Made by a program: the position numbers and the translations under genes
DNA from: Sphingopyxis sp. H073
Lineage (GTDB): Bacteria; Pseudomonadota; Alphaproteobacteria; Sphingomonadales; Sphingomonadaceae
Length of the DNA stretch: 64,000 bases
Direction of reading: 5' to 3'
Assembly (NCBI RefSeq): GCF_001468395.1
Contig: NZ_LNSG01000001.1
Location: 124,001 to 188,000 of the forward strand
Shown: positions 25,740-36,633 of the stretch, one piece after another
Position numbering within the stretch: position 1 is the stretch's first letter
How the letters are laid out: every line of letters starts with the position of its first letter
Notes under the pieces: generated by a model
Seen by the model: the letters and a program-made list of their open reading frames with translations, nothing else
What the model was told of the DNA's origin: nothing
Database searches by the model: none

Positions 25740-26732
25740 ATGGCCCAGCCCGACAAACGCATGCTGCTTGCCGAAGGCCTGGCGGCGGGCGACGACGATG
25801 CGCTGCTCCACGCGCGGCTGGTCGAAGCGGGCGTGTCGGCGGCGGCGGCGAAGTACGAGGTCGACCGGCTGGCGAAGGATCCGATGGCGGCGATGCTGCG
25901 GCAGCAGGCGGCGCGGATGGCGAAGCAGGGCTGGCTGTTTGCGAACCAGCAGCGCCTCGCGTTCGAGGCGGAGGGCGGCTTCGCGCTCGATATGCTCGAC
26001 AAGCCCGACACCGAATTATTTTACCGGCATTATTACGAGGCGAACCGGCCCGCGAAGCTGACCGGTATCATCGACCATTGGCCCGCGCTGACGCGCTGGT
26101 CGCTCGATCATTTCGACGCGGTCGCGGGCAACAACGTGGTCGAGGCGCAGGTCGAACGCGAGCGCGATCCGGATTACGAACTCGACAAGGACGACCACCG
26201 CCGCCTCGTCCGCTTCGGCGAACTGATCGACTGGCTGCGCAAGGACGAGGCGAGCAACGACATCTATCTGACCGCCTACAACAGCGGCAGCAATGCCGCG
26301 GCGCTCGCGCCCTTGTGGGACGATATGGCGCCGATTGCGCTGCTGGACGACAGGCGTGAGCGCGACGGCTTCTTCTGGCTCGGGCCGCGCGGCACGCTCA
26401 CGCCGTGGCACCATGATCTCACCAATAATCTGCTCGTGCAGGTGATCGGCCGCAAGCGCGTTCGCATGGCGCCGCCCTGGGCCTTTGCGCGGATGCGCAA
26501 CAGCCGCCACTGCTTCTCCGACTGGGGCAATGATCCGCTACCCGCGGGCGAAGGCGATGGCGCGACGCCGCCGATCCTCGAAACGATCATCGGGCCGGGC
26601 GAAGGTATCTTTCTGCCGGTCGGCTGGTGGCACCAGGTCGAGGCGCTCGACCTGTCGGCGAGCATGAGCTTCACCAGCTTTCGCCGACCCAATGCGCATG
26701 TCGAGGACTATCGGTCGTGGGGCGCGCTCTAG
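25740..26732 (+). CDS. Cupin-like (JmjC-type) iron/2-oxoglutarate-dependent protein
   Basis: A 330-aa protein with a helical N-terminal region (about 1-75) followed by a cupin-like/JmjC barrel. The iron site is visible as H224-H225-D226 in TPWHHDLTNNLLVQV and distal H298 in GWWHQVEALD, with FLPVGWWHQV a family hallmark. It may hydroxylate a protein or small molecule; the substrate is unknown. ATG 25740 fits the GAGGAG ribosome site better than GTG 25734. No partner gene adjacent. Confidence 0.82.
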   Translation: MAQPDKRMLLAEGLAAGDDDALLHARLVEAGVSAAAAKYEVDRLAKDPMAAMLRQQAARMAKQGWLFANQQRLAFEAEGGFALDMLDKPDTELFYRHYYEANRPAKLTGIIDHWPALTRWSLDHFDAVAGNNVVEAQVERERDPDYELDKDDHRRLVRFGELIDWLRKDEASNDIYLTAYNSGSNAAALAPLWDDMAPIALLDDRRERDGFFWLGPRGTLTPWHHDLTNNLLVQVIGRKRVRMAPPWAFARMRNSRHCFSDWGNDPLPAGEGDGATPPILETIIGPGEGIFLPVGWWHQVEALDLSASMSFTSFRRPNAHVEDYRSWGAL

Positions 26733-26779
26733 CGCCTTCTTGCGCTTTGCCGCAGGCAAGCTCCGTTCTGTCGCCGCGG

Positions 26780-27673
26780 TCAGGCGGCGTAGGACGTGCG
26801 TTCGATCGGGTGGTCGCGTGCCGTCAACGCGGCAATCATCGCATCGCTGTCGAAGCCGTCGGAGAATTTTCCGATCACCGAACGCTTCAGAAAGGGATAG
26901 CCGGCGGCCAACAACCCCAGCGGATCGCTCATCGTCAGATCGTAAATCGGGTCTGATGGCGTCCAGACCGACCCCACCGACCCCATCCGCGCCGCAATCC
27001 GGCCCAGCCGGGTCTCCTGCAGGAAGGCCACGCCGCCATGGTGGCTGCAGGCGAACCGGCGCCACATGACCGGCCGCAATCCTTCCATATAGGCGCGATC
27101 GAAATCGCGGATCAGAAAGGCGTAGCTTTGCAGATGCGGTTCGACCGCGTAGCTTGCCGTGAAGCCTGTCATGCGAAACGGCGTGCGCGCGAAAAATGTG
27201 CGCATGTCGGCAAAGGGACCGAAGACGCTGTCGTTCAGGACCAGCACGTCGGTGCGGCCGACCGTGTCGGCAAGATGGTCGAGTCCGATCGCATAGCCCG
27301 AGAAGTCGAAGCCGTTCAGCTCCTTTCTGATCACGGCATCGGCGGACATGAAATTGGCATCGGGAAGGCCGTTACACGCCACGACGAGCAAGATGCGAAA
27401 CCCCTGTTCGCGCAGCCGCGTCATCGTGAACCGGTGCTGGCCCAGCGCCCGGCCATCGGGCGCAAACGCGAAATAGAGCGCCCAGGGCCCGGCGCCGTTT
27501 GCCGGCGCCAGTACCTCGGTGCGGGGAGCAAGCCGGACGCGGCGCGCGGCAACATGGGCCCGCGTCGCGCTGAGCTTCGTGCCGGGCGGCACGGCGGGCA
27601 ACGCCATCCATGGGATCGCGTGCAACCCGGCCGCCATGTCCCGTTCGAGAGAATTCGCCACGGACGTCTGCAT
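26780..27673 (-). CDS. Rhamnan synthesis F (RgpF)-like protein
   Basis: A 297-aa protein. Its core resembles the rhamnan synthesis F family seen in polysaccharide biosynthesis: RILLVVACNGLP, a xRKELNGFDFSGYAIGLDHL-like stretch, then DVLVLNDSVFGPF and MTGFTASYAVEPHLQSYAF. In the family these lie in a glycosyltransferase-like domain. Other polysaccharide genes are absent here, so the acceptor is unknown. No signal peptide. The neighbour on the other strand (27795) starts 121 bases away. Confidence 0.65.
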   Translation of the reverse strand: MQTSVANSLERDMAAGLHAIPWMALPAVPPGTKLSATRAHVAARRVRLAPRTEVLAPANGAGPWALYFAFAPDGRALGQHRFTMTRLREQGFRILLVVACNGLPDANFMSADAVIRKELNGFDFSGYAIGLDHLADTVGRTDVLVLNDSVFGPFADMRTFFARTPFRMTGFTASYAVEPHLQSYAFLIRDFDRAYMEGLRPVMWRRFACSHHGGVAFLQETRLGRIAARMGSVGSVWTPSDPIYDLTMSDPLGLLAAGYPFLKRSVIGKFSDGFDSDAMIAALTARDHPIERTSYAA

Positions 27674-27794
27674 ATGGCCCTTTGCACTTCGGAAAGACGG
27701 CTGAATCTAGATCATTATTCCCGCCGATGTAAGGGCGGCCCTTATCGTCGCCTTAAGGTCCATCCCGCTATGCGACGCGGGGAAGGGGCGACCG

Positions 27795-28442
27795 ATGGCA
27801 CTCGTCAGCGACTATCAGAAGCGGCAGATCCGCGACACCGAGCTTCGGCGTTTCGAGCGCTGGTTCGTCGACACGTCGATGGGCCCTGCCTATCGCGGCC
27901 GCGACGGCCGCGGGCGCAGCGTCCGGCCGGACGAAATCGCACGCTGGCGCGCCGACCTCGAGACGCATGTCGATGCGATGATCGCCTCGATCCCCGTCCA
28001 GGCGGCATGGGCGATCGGCGCGTTGCTGGCGATCGTCTTCGGCGGGGGCTGGCTGCTCGACGTCATGGATATCCCGCAGCGTTTCCATGCGGCGGCGATC
28101 GGGCTCGGCGTCTTCGTGGTCGAGGTCGGCCTCGTCGGCCTCGAAATCTGGGACTATGTCGGGGGGTGGCGAAGCCGGCGCGACGCGATCGAGGCGGCGG
28201 TCGCCGCGCGCGCGCCGCTGCCGATCGACGCCGGGCGCCTCGGCCGCGGCACGAACTGGTTCCAGATCGCGTCGCTCGCCGTCGTCGTTCCGATCATCCT
28301 GCTTGGCTATTTTTCGCACCTCGACGACGGCCTGATCGACCGCTTCGACTGGCGTTGGGCGTTCGTGGCGATCCCGCTCGCCTGGTCGCTGCATTTCGCC
28401 GGCAGATGGTATGACCGGCATATGAAGAAGCTCCGCCGCTGA
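27795..28442 (+). CDS. Hypothetical membrane protein with three or four helices
   Basis: A 215-aa protein with a charged N-terminal cytoplasmic region (1-70), hydrophobic segments at about 74-92, 100-121, 154-172 and 184-201, and a basic C-terminus (HMKKLRR). An invariant-looking WFVDTSMGPAYRGRDGRGR stretch at 23-41 may be conserved, but I do not recognise the family. It ends 2 bases before the convergent phnA-like stop. Confidence 0.65.
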   Translation: MALVSDYQKRQIRDTELRRFERWFVDTSMGPAYRGRDGRGRSVRPDEIARWRADLETHVDAMIASIPVQAAWAIGALLAIVFGGGWLLDVMDIPQRFHAAAIGLGVFVVEVGLVGLEIWDYVGGWRSRRDAIEAAVAARAPLPIDAGRLGRGTNWFQIASLAVVVPIILLGYFSHLDDGLIDRFDWRWAFVAIPLAWSLHFAGRWYDRHMKKLRR

Positions 28443-28444
28443 CT

Positions 28445-28756
28445 CTAACGCTTTTTCACGAATTCGGTGCGCAGGACGAGGCCCTTGATGCCTTCGTAGC
28501 GGCAGTCGATTTCCTCGGGATCGGAGGTCAGCCGGATCGACTTGATCACCGTCCCGACCTTGAGCGTCTGCCCCGCGCCCTTCACCGGCAGATCCTTGAT
28601 GAGGACGACCGAGTCGCCATCGTTCAACACATTGCCGACCGCATCCTTCGCTTGCGGAAGCGCATTCGCGGCTTCGGCGCGGGCGCGGGCTTCGCCGACG
28701 GGCAACCATTCGCCGCTCGCTTCGTCATAGACATAATCATCGTCGTCGCTGGTCAT
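28445..28756 (-). CDS. PhnA/YjdM-like domain protein lacking the zinc ribbon
   Basis: A 103-aa protein whose C-terminal 70 residues match the PhnA (YjdM) domain: VLNDGDSVVLIKDLPVKG, LKVGTVIKSIRL and CRYEGIKGLVLRTEFVKK. The typical N-terminal zinc ribbon with two CxxC pairs is missing; instead the protein begins with acidic MTSDDDDYVYDEASGEWLP. Family members are historically linked to alkylphosphonate use, though the function is not established. Only one cysteine remains. Confidence 0.75.
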   Translation of the reverse strand: MTSDDDDYVYDEASGEWLPVGEARARAEAANALPQAKDAVGNVLNDGDSVVLIKDLPVKGAGQTLKVGTVIKSIRLTSDPEEIDCRYEGIKGLVLRTEFVKKR

Positions 28757-28773
28757 GATCTCGCTCTGCTATC

Positions 28774-29523
28774 TTATTCGGGTTTGCGGAAACGCAGCGT
28801 GAACTGGTCGGTCTTGCCGCGAATGGCCGGGTCGAACACGTTGGCGGTAAGCGGATCGGCCGTTTGCTTGTAAAGATCGCTGGATGCGTCCAGCCTGAAT
28901 CCCGCGTCCGTCAGCGCCGCGACCACCGCCGCTTTGTCGATGCGGTGTAGGCTGTCCGACAGCGTCGTGCCGCTGCCCGCGGCAGCGCTATGGTCGACGA
29001 CGATCAGCGTCCCGCCAGGCTTCAGCGCCGCGAACAGCGCCGCGCTTGCCTTGGCGCCCGTGCCTGCGGGGAAGGGCTTGAGGTAAAGGTCGTGGAAATT
29101 CTGGACGGTGATGATCGCGTCGAGGGGTTCGGGGAACGCCGGCGCCGCGAACGGCCCCGCGACCGCATCGACATTGGCATAGGCAGCATCGATCGCAGCC
29201 TGATCGTCGCCATATTGCTTCTTGAACGCGATGAACTCGGCGGGCTGGAAGGCATAGACTTTTCCCGCGGGACCGACAGCACCCGCGAGGATGCGGGTCA
29301 GATAACCGCCGCCCATCACGAAGTCGCCGACCTTTTGCCCCGGCTTGATCCCGGCAAAGGCGAGCAGCTCCGCGGGTTTGCGCGCCGCGTCGCGCTCGCG
29401 GTCGGCGGCCGGGCGCGCCGGGTCGGCGAGCGCGGCCTTGTTGTCGGGGACAGGGGTCTGTTTCGCAGCGACCGACGGAGCGGCGAGGGCAAGCAGGATG
29501 GCAAGGGTCAGCGGGCGGATCAT
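28774..29523 (-). CDS. Exported class I methyltransferase-like protein
   Basis: A 249-aa protein with a signal peptide (MIRPLTLAILLALAAPSVAA) and a Rossmann-like methyltransferase core: GQKVGDFVMGGGYLTRILAG (SAM loop-like), VYAFQPAEF, DAIITVQNFHDLYLKPF, and LKPGGTLIVVDHS. The family occurs widely in sphingomonads and related bacteria, annotated as methyltransferase, but the periplasmic location makes SAM supply puzzling. Substrate unknown. It diverges from the D-aminoacylase gene. Confidence 0.75.
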   Translation of the reverse strand: MIRPLTLAILLALAAPSVAAKQTPVPDNKAALADPARPAADRERDAARKPAELLAFAGIKPGQKVGDFVMGGGYLTRILAGAVGPAGKVYAFQPAEFIAFKKQYGDDQAAIDAAYANVDAVAGPFAAPAFPEPLDAIITVQNFHDLYLKPFPAGTGAKASAALFAALKPGGTLIVVDHSAAAGSGTTLSDSLHRIDKAAVVAALTDAGFRLDASSDLYKQTADPLTANVFDPAIRGKTDQFTLRFRKPE

Positions 29524-29648
29524 GGCATCGACTCCTTATGGTTTGTTGCGACATCATAGCGCCTTGGAACGCGTCCGGCGCCATAATTTGCACATCCTGA
29601 TTTTGGTGATAGGTTTCACCTAGAAACCAAATAGCCGGGAGAGTCGGG

Positions 29649-31387
<1,739 letters not shown>

Positions 31388-31388
<1 letters not shown>

Positions 31389-32398
31389 TGCGGGCGGTCC
31401 GGCTTCGCGCGCCCGCCTCGCTCGACAATCTGACGCTCGCCGATCTTGCCGACCCCGGCGATCCGGGGCCGGGCGAGATTCGCGTGCGGCTCGCGGCCTC
31501 GTCGCTCAACTTCCATGACTTCGCGGTCGTCGCCGGGATGATTCCGACCGTCGATGGCCGCATCCCGATGTCCGACGGGGCGGGGACCGTCGAGGCGGTT
31601 GGTGAGGGCGTGACCGATTACAAGGTCGGCGACGGCGTCGTTTCACTCTTCTTTCCCGGCTGGGGCGACGGCCCCTCGCCGTCGATGAGCGCGCTGACCA
31701 ATGTGCCCGGTGACAGCACCGACGGCTATGCGCGCGACGTGGTGGTGACGCCGCAGCATTGGTTTACCCGCACACCGACAGGCTGGTCGGCCGCCGAGGC
31801 CGCGACGCTGACCTGTGCGGGGCTGACCGCGTGGCGTGCGCTGTTCGTCGACGGTGCTACCTTGCCGGGCTCGACCGTTCTGGTGCAGGGCAGCGGCGGG
31901 GTGTCCGTGTTCGCGCTGCAATTCGCCAAGGCGGCAGGTGCGCGAGTGATCGCGACAAGCTCGTCGGACGCGAAGCTCGATCGGCTGAAGGCGCTCGGCG
32001 CCGACGCGTTGATCAATTACAAGGACGTCCCGGAGTGGGGCGCCAGGGCGCTCGAACTCACCGGCGGGCGCGGTGTCGATACGGTGGTCGAGATCGGCGG
32101 TGCCGGGACGCTCGACCAATCGATGGTCGCCACGCGCGTCGGCGGCCATGTCGCCTTGATCGGCGTGCTTACGGGGATTGTCGGGCCGGTGAAAACCGCG
32201 CTGCTGATGAGCAAGAATCTGCGCGTGCAAGGGCTGACGGTCGGCAGCCGCGCGCAGCAACTCGCGATGATCGCGGGGGTCGAGGCGAACGGCATCCGTC
32301 CGATCCTCGACCAGCATTTCCCGCTCGAAAATCTCGCCGACGCGTTCCGGCATCAGGCGGCGAACGCGCATTTCGGCAAGATCATCGTCGATATCTAG
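31388..32398 (+). CDS. Zinc-less MDR-type NAD(P)-dependent alcohol dehydrogenase
   Basis: A 336-aa medium-chain dehydrogenase/reductase. The catalytic domain (MRAVRLRAPASLDNL..., LNFHDFAVVAGMIP, DGAGTVEAVGEGV) is followed by a Rossmann domain with VLVQGSGGVSVFALQFAKAAG. The catalytic-zinc cysteine of true ADHs is replaced (LNFHDF) and the structural-zinc cysteine cluster is absent, as in the quinone-reductase-like branch. The ATG shares one base with the previous stop (TGATG). It may reduce a product of the amidohydrolase, but no pathway can be named. Confidence 0.85.
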
Positions 32399-32416
32399 GG
32401 TCCTGACCCTAGCGGC

Positions 32417-33766
32417 TCAACGCCCGAGCAAATCCGAAGGCAAGGTCGGTTCGCTGACGATCTTCGCCATCCGCCGCCACATCTCGTCGCGGCTCGGCCT
32501 GCCGCGCTCGACATAGGCGCGGACCATCGTCTCGCCGAGGCCGTAATTGATCACATAGCTGCGATATTGTTCGGTGAAGCGAACCGACTGGTCGGCGCGT
32601 TCGGGCGAGACGAGCATATATTTCCGGGTAAGCGCAACCGCCGTCGCCCGGTCGATCTCGCCATCGAGATATTGCTGCGCGATCGTCAGCCGCGCCCCCG
32701 AAGCGCGTTTGATCGCCGACAGCAATTGCCAGTAGCGGTCGTCGGATGGTACGGGAATCTCGGCGATCGGCATCAGCACGTCGCGCTCGGTGTCGGCCTT
32801 GCTGGTGCCTGGAAAGGCGAGGTCGATGCCGTAGTTGGCGCTGCCCTCGGCGATCAGGCTTTGCGGGCTGTAGAGCGGATAGACGCTGAACTCGCTCCAG
32901 CCGCGCCCCTTCGCCAGCCCTTCCTCCAGCTTCATGTTGAGCAGATGATGGCCGGGATAGCCCTCGTGGCAACCGAGGTCGAGTGCGCGCGACAGGCGGA
33001 TCGGCAGGTCGGTGTTGACATGGATCAGGCTGTGATAGCCGCCCTGGTAATAGTTATAGCCGCTCCAGCTCTTGCCGGTGACGAATTCGAGGCGGAAGCT
33101 CTCGCCCGCGGGCATCGGAATATGCGCGGCGCTGCGGCCGCGACAGCGTGCGATTGCGGCGTCGAAGACCTTCTGCAGCCGCTGCTTCGGGATGGTGAAG
33201 CGGTCGAGATAGGCCTCGACCCGCGTCGCGAGCGGTCCCTCGCCGGGAACCAGCGCCTCGATCCTGGCAAGTTCAGCGTCATAGGTTTCGAGCGGTTTCA
33301 GCTTCGGGCGGACGCCGAACAGCCTTTCGGCCTCGTCGGCGAAGGCGAAGCGCGTGCCTTGCATCATCATCAGCCGCGCTTCGGCGGCGCGAAGCTGCGC
33401 GCGCAGGAAGGCGGCGCGGCGGCGGTCGAGCGGATCGGACAGGCGCCGCGCTGCGGCATCGGTCCGCACCATCAGGTCGCGCGTCGCGGCGAGCAGCGCA
33501 TCCCTGTCGCGCGGCGCCGCCTCGGCCGCCTTTTGAAGGTCGGGCGGGCCGTAATAGGCGTCGATATAGCCGTCCTCGTGCGTCCCGATCTCAAGCGTCA
33601 GGCGCAGATAGTCGGCTGCGATGGCATCGAGGGCTTGCGACGCGTCGGGGCTGCGCCGGACATCGAGTGACGCGATCCCCGCTTCATTCGCGGGACGCGG
33701 CGGCGCATCGACCGCGCACGATCCCAAGGGGGCGGCGAGGAGGAGAAGGAAGGGGAGCTTGCGCAT
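32417..33766 (-). CDS. DUF885 family lipoprotein, putative metallopeptidase
   Basis: A 449-aa protein with a lipoprotein signal (LAAPLGSC, Cys17). The hallmark HEGYPGHH lies at 267-274 and resembles the HExxH zinc motif of the M2/M32-like metallopeptidases to which DUF885 is structurally related. The rest is helical. Its ATG shares a base with the nhaA stop, so both genes are probably in one transcript. Substrate unknown. Confidence 0.82.
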   Translation of the reverse strand: MRKLPFLLLLAAPLGSCAVDAPPRPANEAGIASLDVRRSPDASQALDAIAADYLRLTLEIGTHEDGYIDAYYGPPDLQKAAEAAPRDRDALLAATRDLMVRTDAAARRLSDPLDRRRAAFLRAQLRAAEARLMMMQGTRFAFADEAERLFGVRPKLKPLETYDAELARIEALVPGEGPLATRVEAYLDRFTIPKQRLQKVFDAAIARCRGRSAAHIPMPAGESFRLEFVTGKSWSGYNYYQGGYHSLIHVNTDLPIRLSRALDLGCHEGYPGHHLLNMKLEEGLAKGRGWSEFSVYPLYSPQSLIAEGSANYGIDLAFPGTSKADTERDVLMPIAEIPVPSDDRYWQLLSAIKRASGARLTIAQQYLDGEIDRATAVALTRKYMLVSPERADQSVRFTEQYRSYVINYGLGETMVRAYVERGRPSRDEMWRRMAKIVSEPTLPSDLLGR

Positions 33767-35052
33767 CAGGTCGCGGCCGGTTCCTTGCTGTCCGACGTAT
33801 CGCGCACATCGCCATCGGCGGCAATTTCCGCATTCGTCTCGCTTTCGATCGCGTCATGGTCGGGATGCGGCGGTGCAAGGCGCAGCAGGGCGAAGCCCGA
33901 GAGCGCGGCGACCAGCGACCCCATCAGGATGCCGATCTTCGCTTCCTCGACCAGCGCCGCATCGCCGGGGAAGGCGAGCCCGCCGATGAACAGGCTCATC
34001 GTGAAGCCGATGCCGCACAGAATCGCGACCGCATAGACCTGCAGCCAGGTCGCGCCGCGCAGACGCCCGGCGATGCCGAGCTTCACGGCGAGCCAGACGC
34101 TGCCGAAGATGCCGAGCTGCTTGCCGAGGAACAGCCCTGCCGCGATGCCGAGCGGCAGCGGCGCGAACATCTGCTCGGGACCAAGGCCGCGGACATCGAC
34201 CCCGGCGTTGGCGAAGCCGAAAAGCGGGACGATCGCGAAGGCAACCCAGGGATGCAGTCCGTGCTCCAGCCGGTGCAGCGGAGACTCTTCGCTGTCGGGC
34301 GCGCCCGGCGTCCGCTCGAAGGGAATCGCCATCGCGGCGAGCACGCCCGCGATGGTCGCGTGGACGCCCGACAGCAGCATCGCGTACCAGAGGATCAGGA
34401 AGGCGACGAGGTAGAGCGCAAGGCTCTTCACTCCCAGGCGGTTCATCGCGAACATCACGCCGAGAATCGCCGCCGCCGCGCCGAGCGCGACGAGGTTGAT
34501 CTTGGCGGTATAGAAGAGCGCGATGATCGCCACCGCGCCCATATCGTCGACGATCGCCACGGTGATGAGGAACAGCTTGAGCGAGGTCGGTGCGCGTTTG
34601 CCGAGCAGGGCGAGCACGCCCATCGCGAAGGCGATGTCGGTCGCGGCGGGAATCGCCCAGCCCTGCGCGAGGCCGGGCGTCGCGCCGGCAAAGGCCAAAT
34701 AGATCGCGGCCGGGGCTGCCATGCCGGCAGCCGCGGCAACCATCGGCAGGATCCGCCGGCCCCATGTCGCGAGCCGTCCGTCGACGAACTCGCGCTTGAT
34801 CTCCAGCCCGACGAGCAGGAAGAAAATCGCCATCAGCCCGTCGTTGATCCACAGATGCACCGTCATCGGACCGAGCTTGTCGGTCAGGACCGGCCCCGTC
34901 ACGGCGTGGATGAGATGATTATAGGTCTCTGCGAATGTCGAATTTGCAACAATCATCGCCATTATGGCGGCGAAAATCAGCAGCATTCCTCCCGCGCTTT
35001 CACTCTCCAGAAAGTCGCGAAGGGCGGATCGAGGGGCGGATTTACTGGACAT
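33766..35052 (-). CDS. nhaA: Na+/H+ antiporter NhaA
   Basis: A 428-aa NhaA antiporter with about twelve membrane helices. The ion-binding motif VDDMGAV carries the conserved Asp pair, and AATDIAFAMGVLALLG is the TM4 unwound region with the TDIAFA signature. FFLLVGLEIKREFVDG is the N-terminal signature. It exchanges sodium for protons and keeps internal pH at alkaline conditions. The C-terminal 35 residues are acidic and poorly conserved. Coupled to the DUF885 gene downstream. Confidence 0.94.
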   Translation of the reverse strand: MSSKSAPRSALRDFLESESAGGMLLIFAAIMAMIVANSTFAETYNHLIHAVTGPVLTDKLGPMTVHLWINDGLMAIFFLLVGLEIKREFVDGRLATWGRRILPMVAAAAGMAAPAAIYLAFAGATPGLAQGWAIPAATDIAFAMGVLALLGKRAPTSLKLFLITVAIVDDMGAVAIIALFYTAKINLVALGAAAAILGVMFAMNRLGVKSLALYLVAFLILWYAMLLSGVHATIAGVLAAMAIPFERTPGAPDSEESPLHRLEHGLHPWVAFAIVPLFGFANAGVDVRGLGPEQMFAPLPLGIAAGLFLGKQLGIFGSVWLAVKLGIAGRLRGATWLQVYAVAILCGIGFTMSLFIGGLAFPGDAALVEEAKIGILMGSLVAALSGFALLRLAPPHPDHDAIESETNAEIAADGDVRDTSDSKEPAAT

Positions 35053-35166
35053 TCGGGAAAATACCGGATCGCTTTCAAGGGGTTTGACCCCGCTTTCCTA
35101 GCGACCGTGGGGGCGTCCGTCACCCTTTACAAAAATTGTGTCGATATTACCGAATGACGCCGGCCG

Positions 35167-36633
35167 ATGGCGGGGCGCCATCGAGAAGGGGCGACGCGCG
35201 GGGTGGAGCTGTCGATCGCATCGCTGGAGTGGCTGGTGCTGGGCGCCGGTCGCGAACTGATGCTGTTTGCATCGGTCGGCATCCTGCTGTTCGGGATTGA
35301 CGACCTGCTCTTCGACGGTCTGTGGATCGCGACGAACGGCCGCGACCGACTAGTCGATCTCGGTGTGGACAAGGAGCAGCCGCTCGCCGGAAAGTTGGCG
35401 ATCTTCATTCCGGCCTGGAAGGAGGCGGCGGTTCTGCCGACGACGCTGTTGCGCTCGCTGGCGGCCTGGGGTGACGATGATTTTCGCATCTATATCGGCT
35501 GTTATCCCAACGACGCGGCGACGTTGCTCGCGGTGTCGCCGCTGGCGGCATCCGACCCGCGGCTCCGCCTGGTGATCGGCGCCGCTGACGGCCCCACGAC
35601 GAAGGGCGACAATCTCAACCAGATGTGGGCCGCACTGTGCGCCGACGAGCGTGCCGAGGGGTTTCGCGCCCTGGGCGTCATTCTGCACGATGCCGAAGAC
35701 CATGTGCATCCTCACGAACTCGCTCTCTATCGCCGCACCCTCGACGGCAATGCGATGGTCCAGATCCCGGTCGTGCCCTTTGTCGATCAGGGGGCAACCT
35801 GGATCGGGGGTCATTATTGCGACGAGTTTGCGGAAGCGCATGGCAAGGAGGTCGTGCTTCGTTCGCGGCTGGGCCTCCCGATCCCGTCGGCAGGCGTCGG
35901 CTGCGCGTTGGCCCGCAGCACCGTTGCCCTGCTGGCGATCGAGCGCGGCGGTGATCCCTTTCGGCCGGACAGCCTGACCGAGGATTATGAGCTGGGCATG
36001 CTGATCGGCGCCTATGGCCTGTCGGCCCGCTTCGTCGATGCGATCGGACCGGACGGGGATCGAATAGCGTCGCGCGGGGCGTTCCCGATCACGGTAGAAA
36101 CCGCAGTACGGCAGAAGTCTCGGTGGATTGCAGGTATCGCGCTTGCGGCCTGGGATTCGCTCGGTTGGATCGGCCAGATACGCAGCATACAGGATGGCGG
36201 ACGTCCCAATATCTGGCTGACGCGCTGGATGCTGTGGCGCGACCGGCGCGCGCCCTTGGCCGCGATCGTGCTGCTGACGGCCTATGTCGCGTTGGTTCTG
36301 ACGACGCTGGGCGTTGCGGGGACGCAGTGGCTGGGATGGGCCATGCCGACGCCGGGACAGGCGATCCGCACGCTGTTCCTGGTCAACGCGGTGGTTCTGC
36401 TCTGGCGGCTTGGCATGCGCGGATATTTCACTGCCCGCTGGTACGGGCCTCGGCAGGCGCTGCAGGCGCTGCCGCGCGCCTTTCTCGGCAATGTCATCGC
36501 GATACTCGCCGCGCGCCGGGCGGCTTCGCTCTATTGGACCATGCTCCGATCGGGCAAGGTCGTGTGGGACAAGACCGAACATTTCCATCGCGCGCCGCTG
36601 ACCGAGCCGCTGCCATCGCGAGCGACCGAGTGA
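35167..36633 (+). CDS. NfrB-like inner-membrane glycosyltransferase (GT2)
   Basis: A 488-aa membrane glycosyltransferase. A hydrophobic segment at 20-45 precedes a GT-A domain with IFIPAWKEAAVLP, the DxD-like DAED (175-178), a later TEDYELG and QKSRWIAG, the D, DxD, TED and QxxRW set of processive GT2 enzymes. Several membrane helices follow, and the C-terminus contains WDKTEHFHR, typical of NfrB (N4 phage receptor) homologues. The long C-terminal MshEN region of E. coli NfrB is absent. Start could be GTG 35203. Its stop overlaps the next gene (GTGA), so the two proteins are probably made together. Confidence 0.78.
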   Translation: MAGRHREGATRGVELSIASLEWLVLGAGRELMLFASVGILLFGIDDLLFDGLWIATNGRDRLVDLGVDKEQPLAGKLAIFIPAWKEAAVLPTTLLRSLAAWGDDDFRIYIGCYPNDAATLLAVSPLAASDPRLRLVIGAADGPTTKGDNLNQMWAALCADERAEGFRALGVILHDAEDHVHPHELALYRRTLDGNAMVQIPVVPFVDQGATWIGGHYCDEFAEAHGKEVVLRSRLGLPIPSAGVGCALARSTVALLAIERGGDPFRPDSLTEDYELGMLIGAYGLSARFVDAIGPDGDRIASRGAFPITVETAVRQKSRWIAGIALAAWDSLGWIGQIRSIQDGGRPNIWLTRWMLWRDRRAPLAAIVLLTAYVALVLTTLGVAGTQWLGWAMPTPGQAIRTLFLVNAVVLLWRLGMRGYFTARWYGPRQALQALPRAFLGNVIAILAARRAASLYWTMLRSGKVVWDKTEHFHRAPLTEPLPSRATE

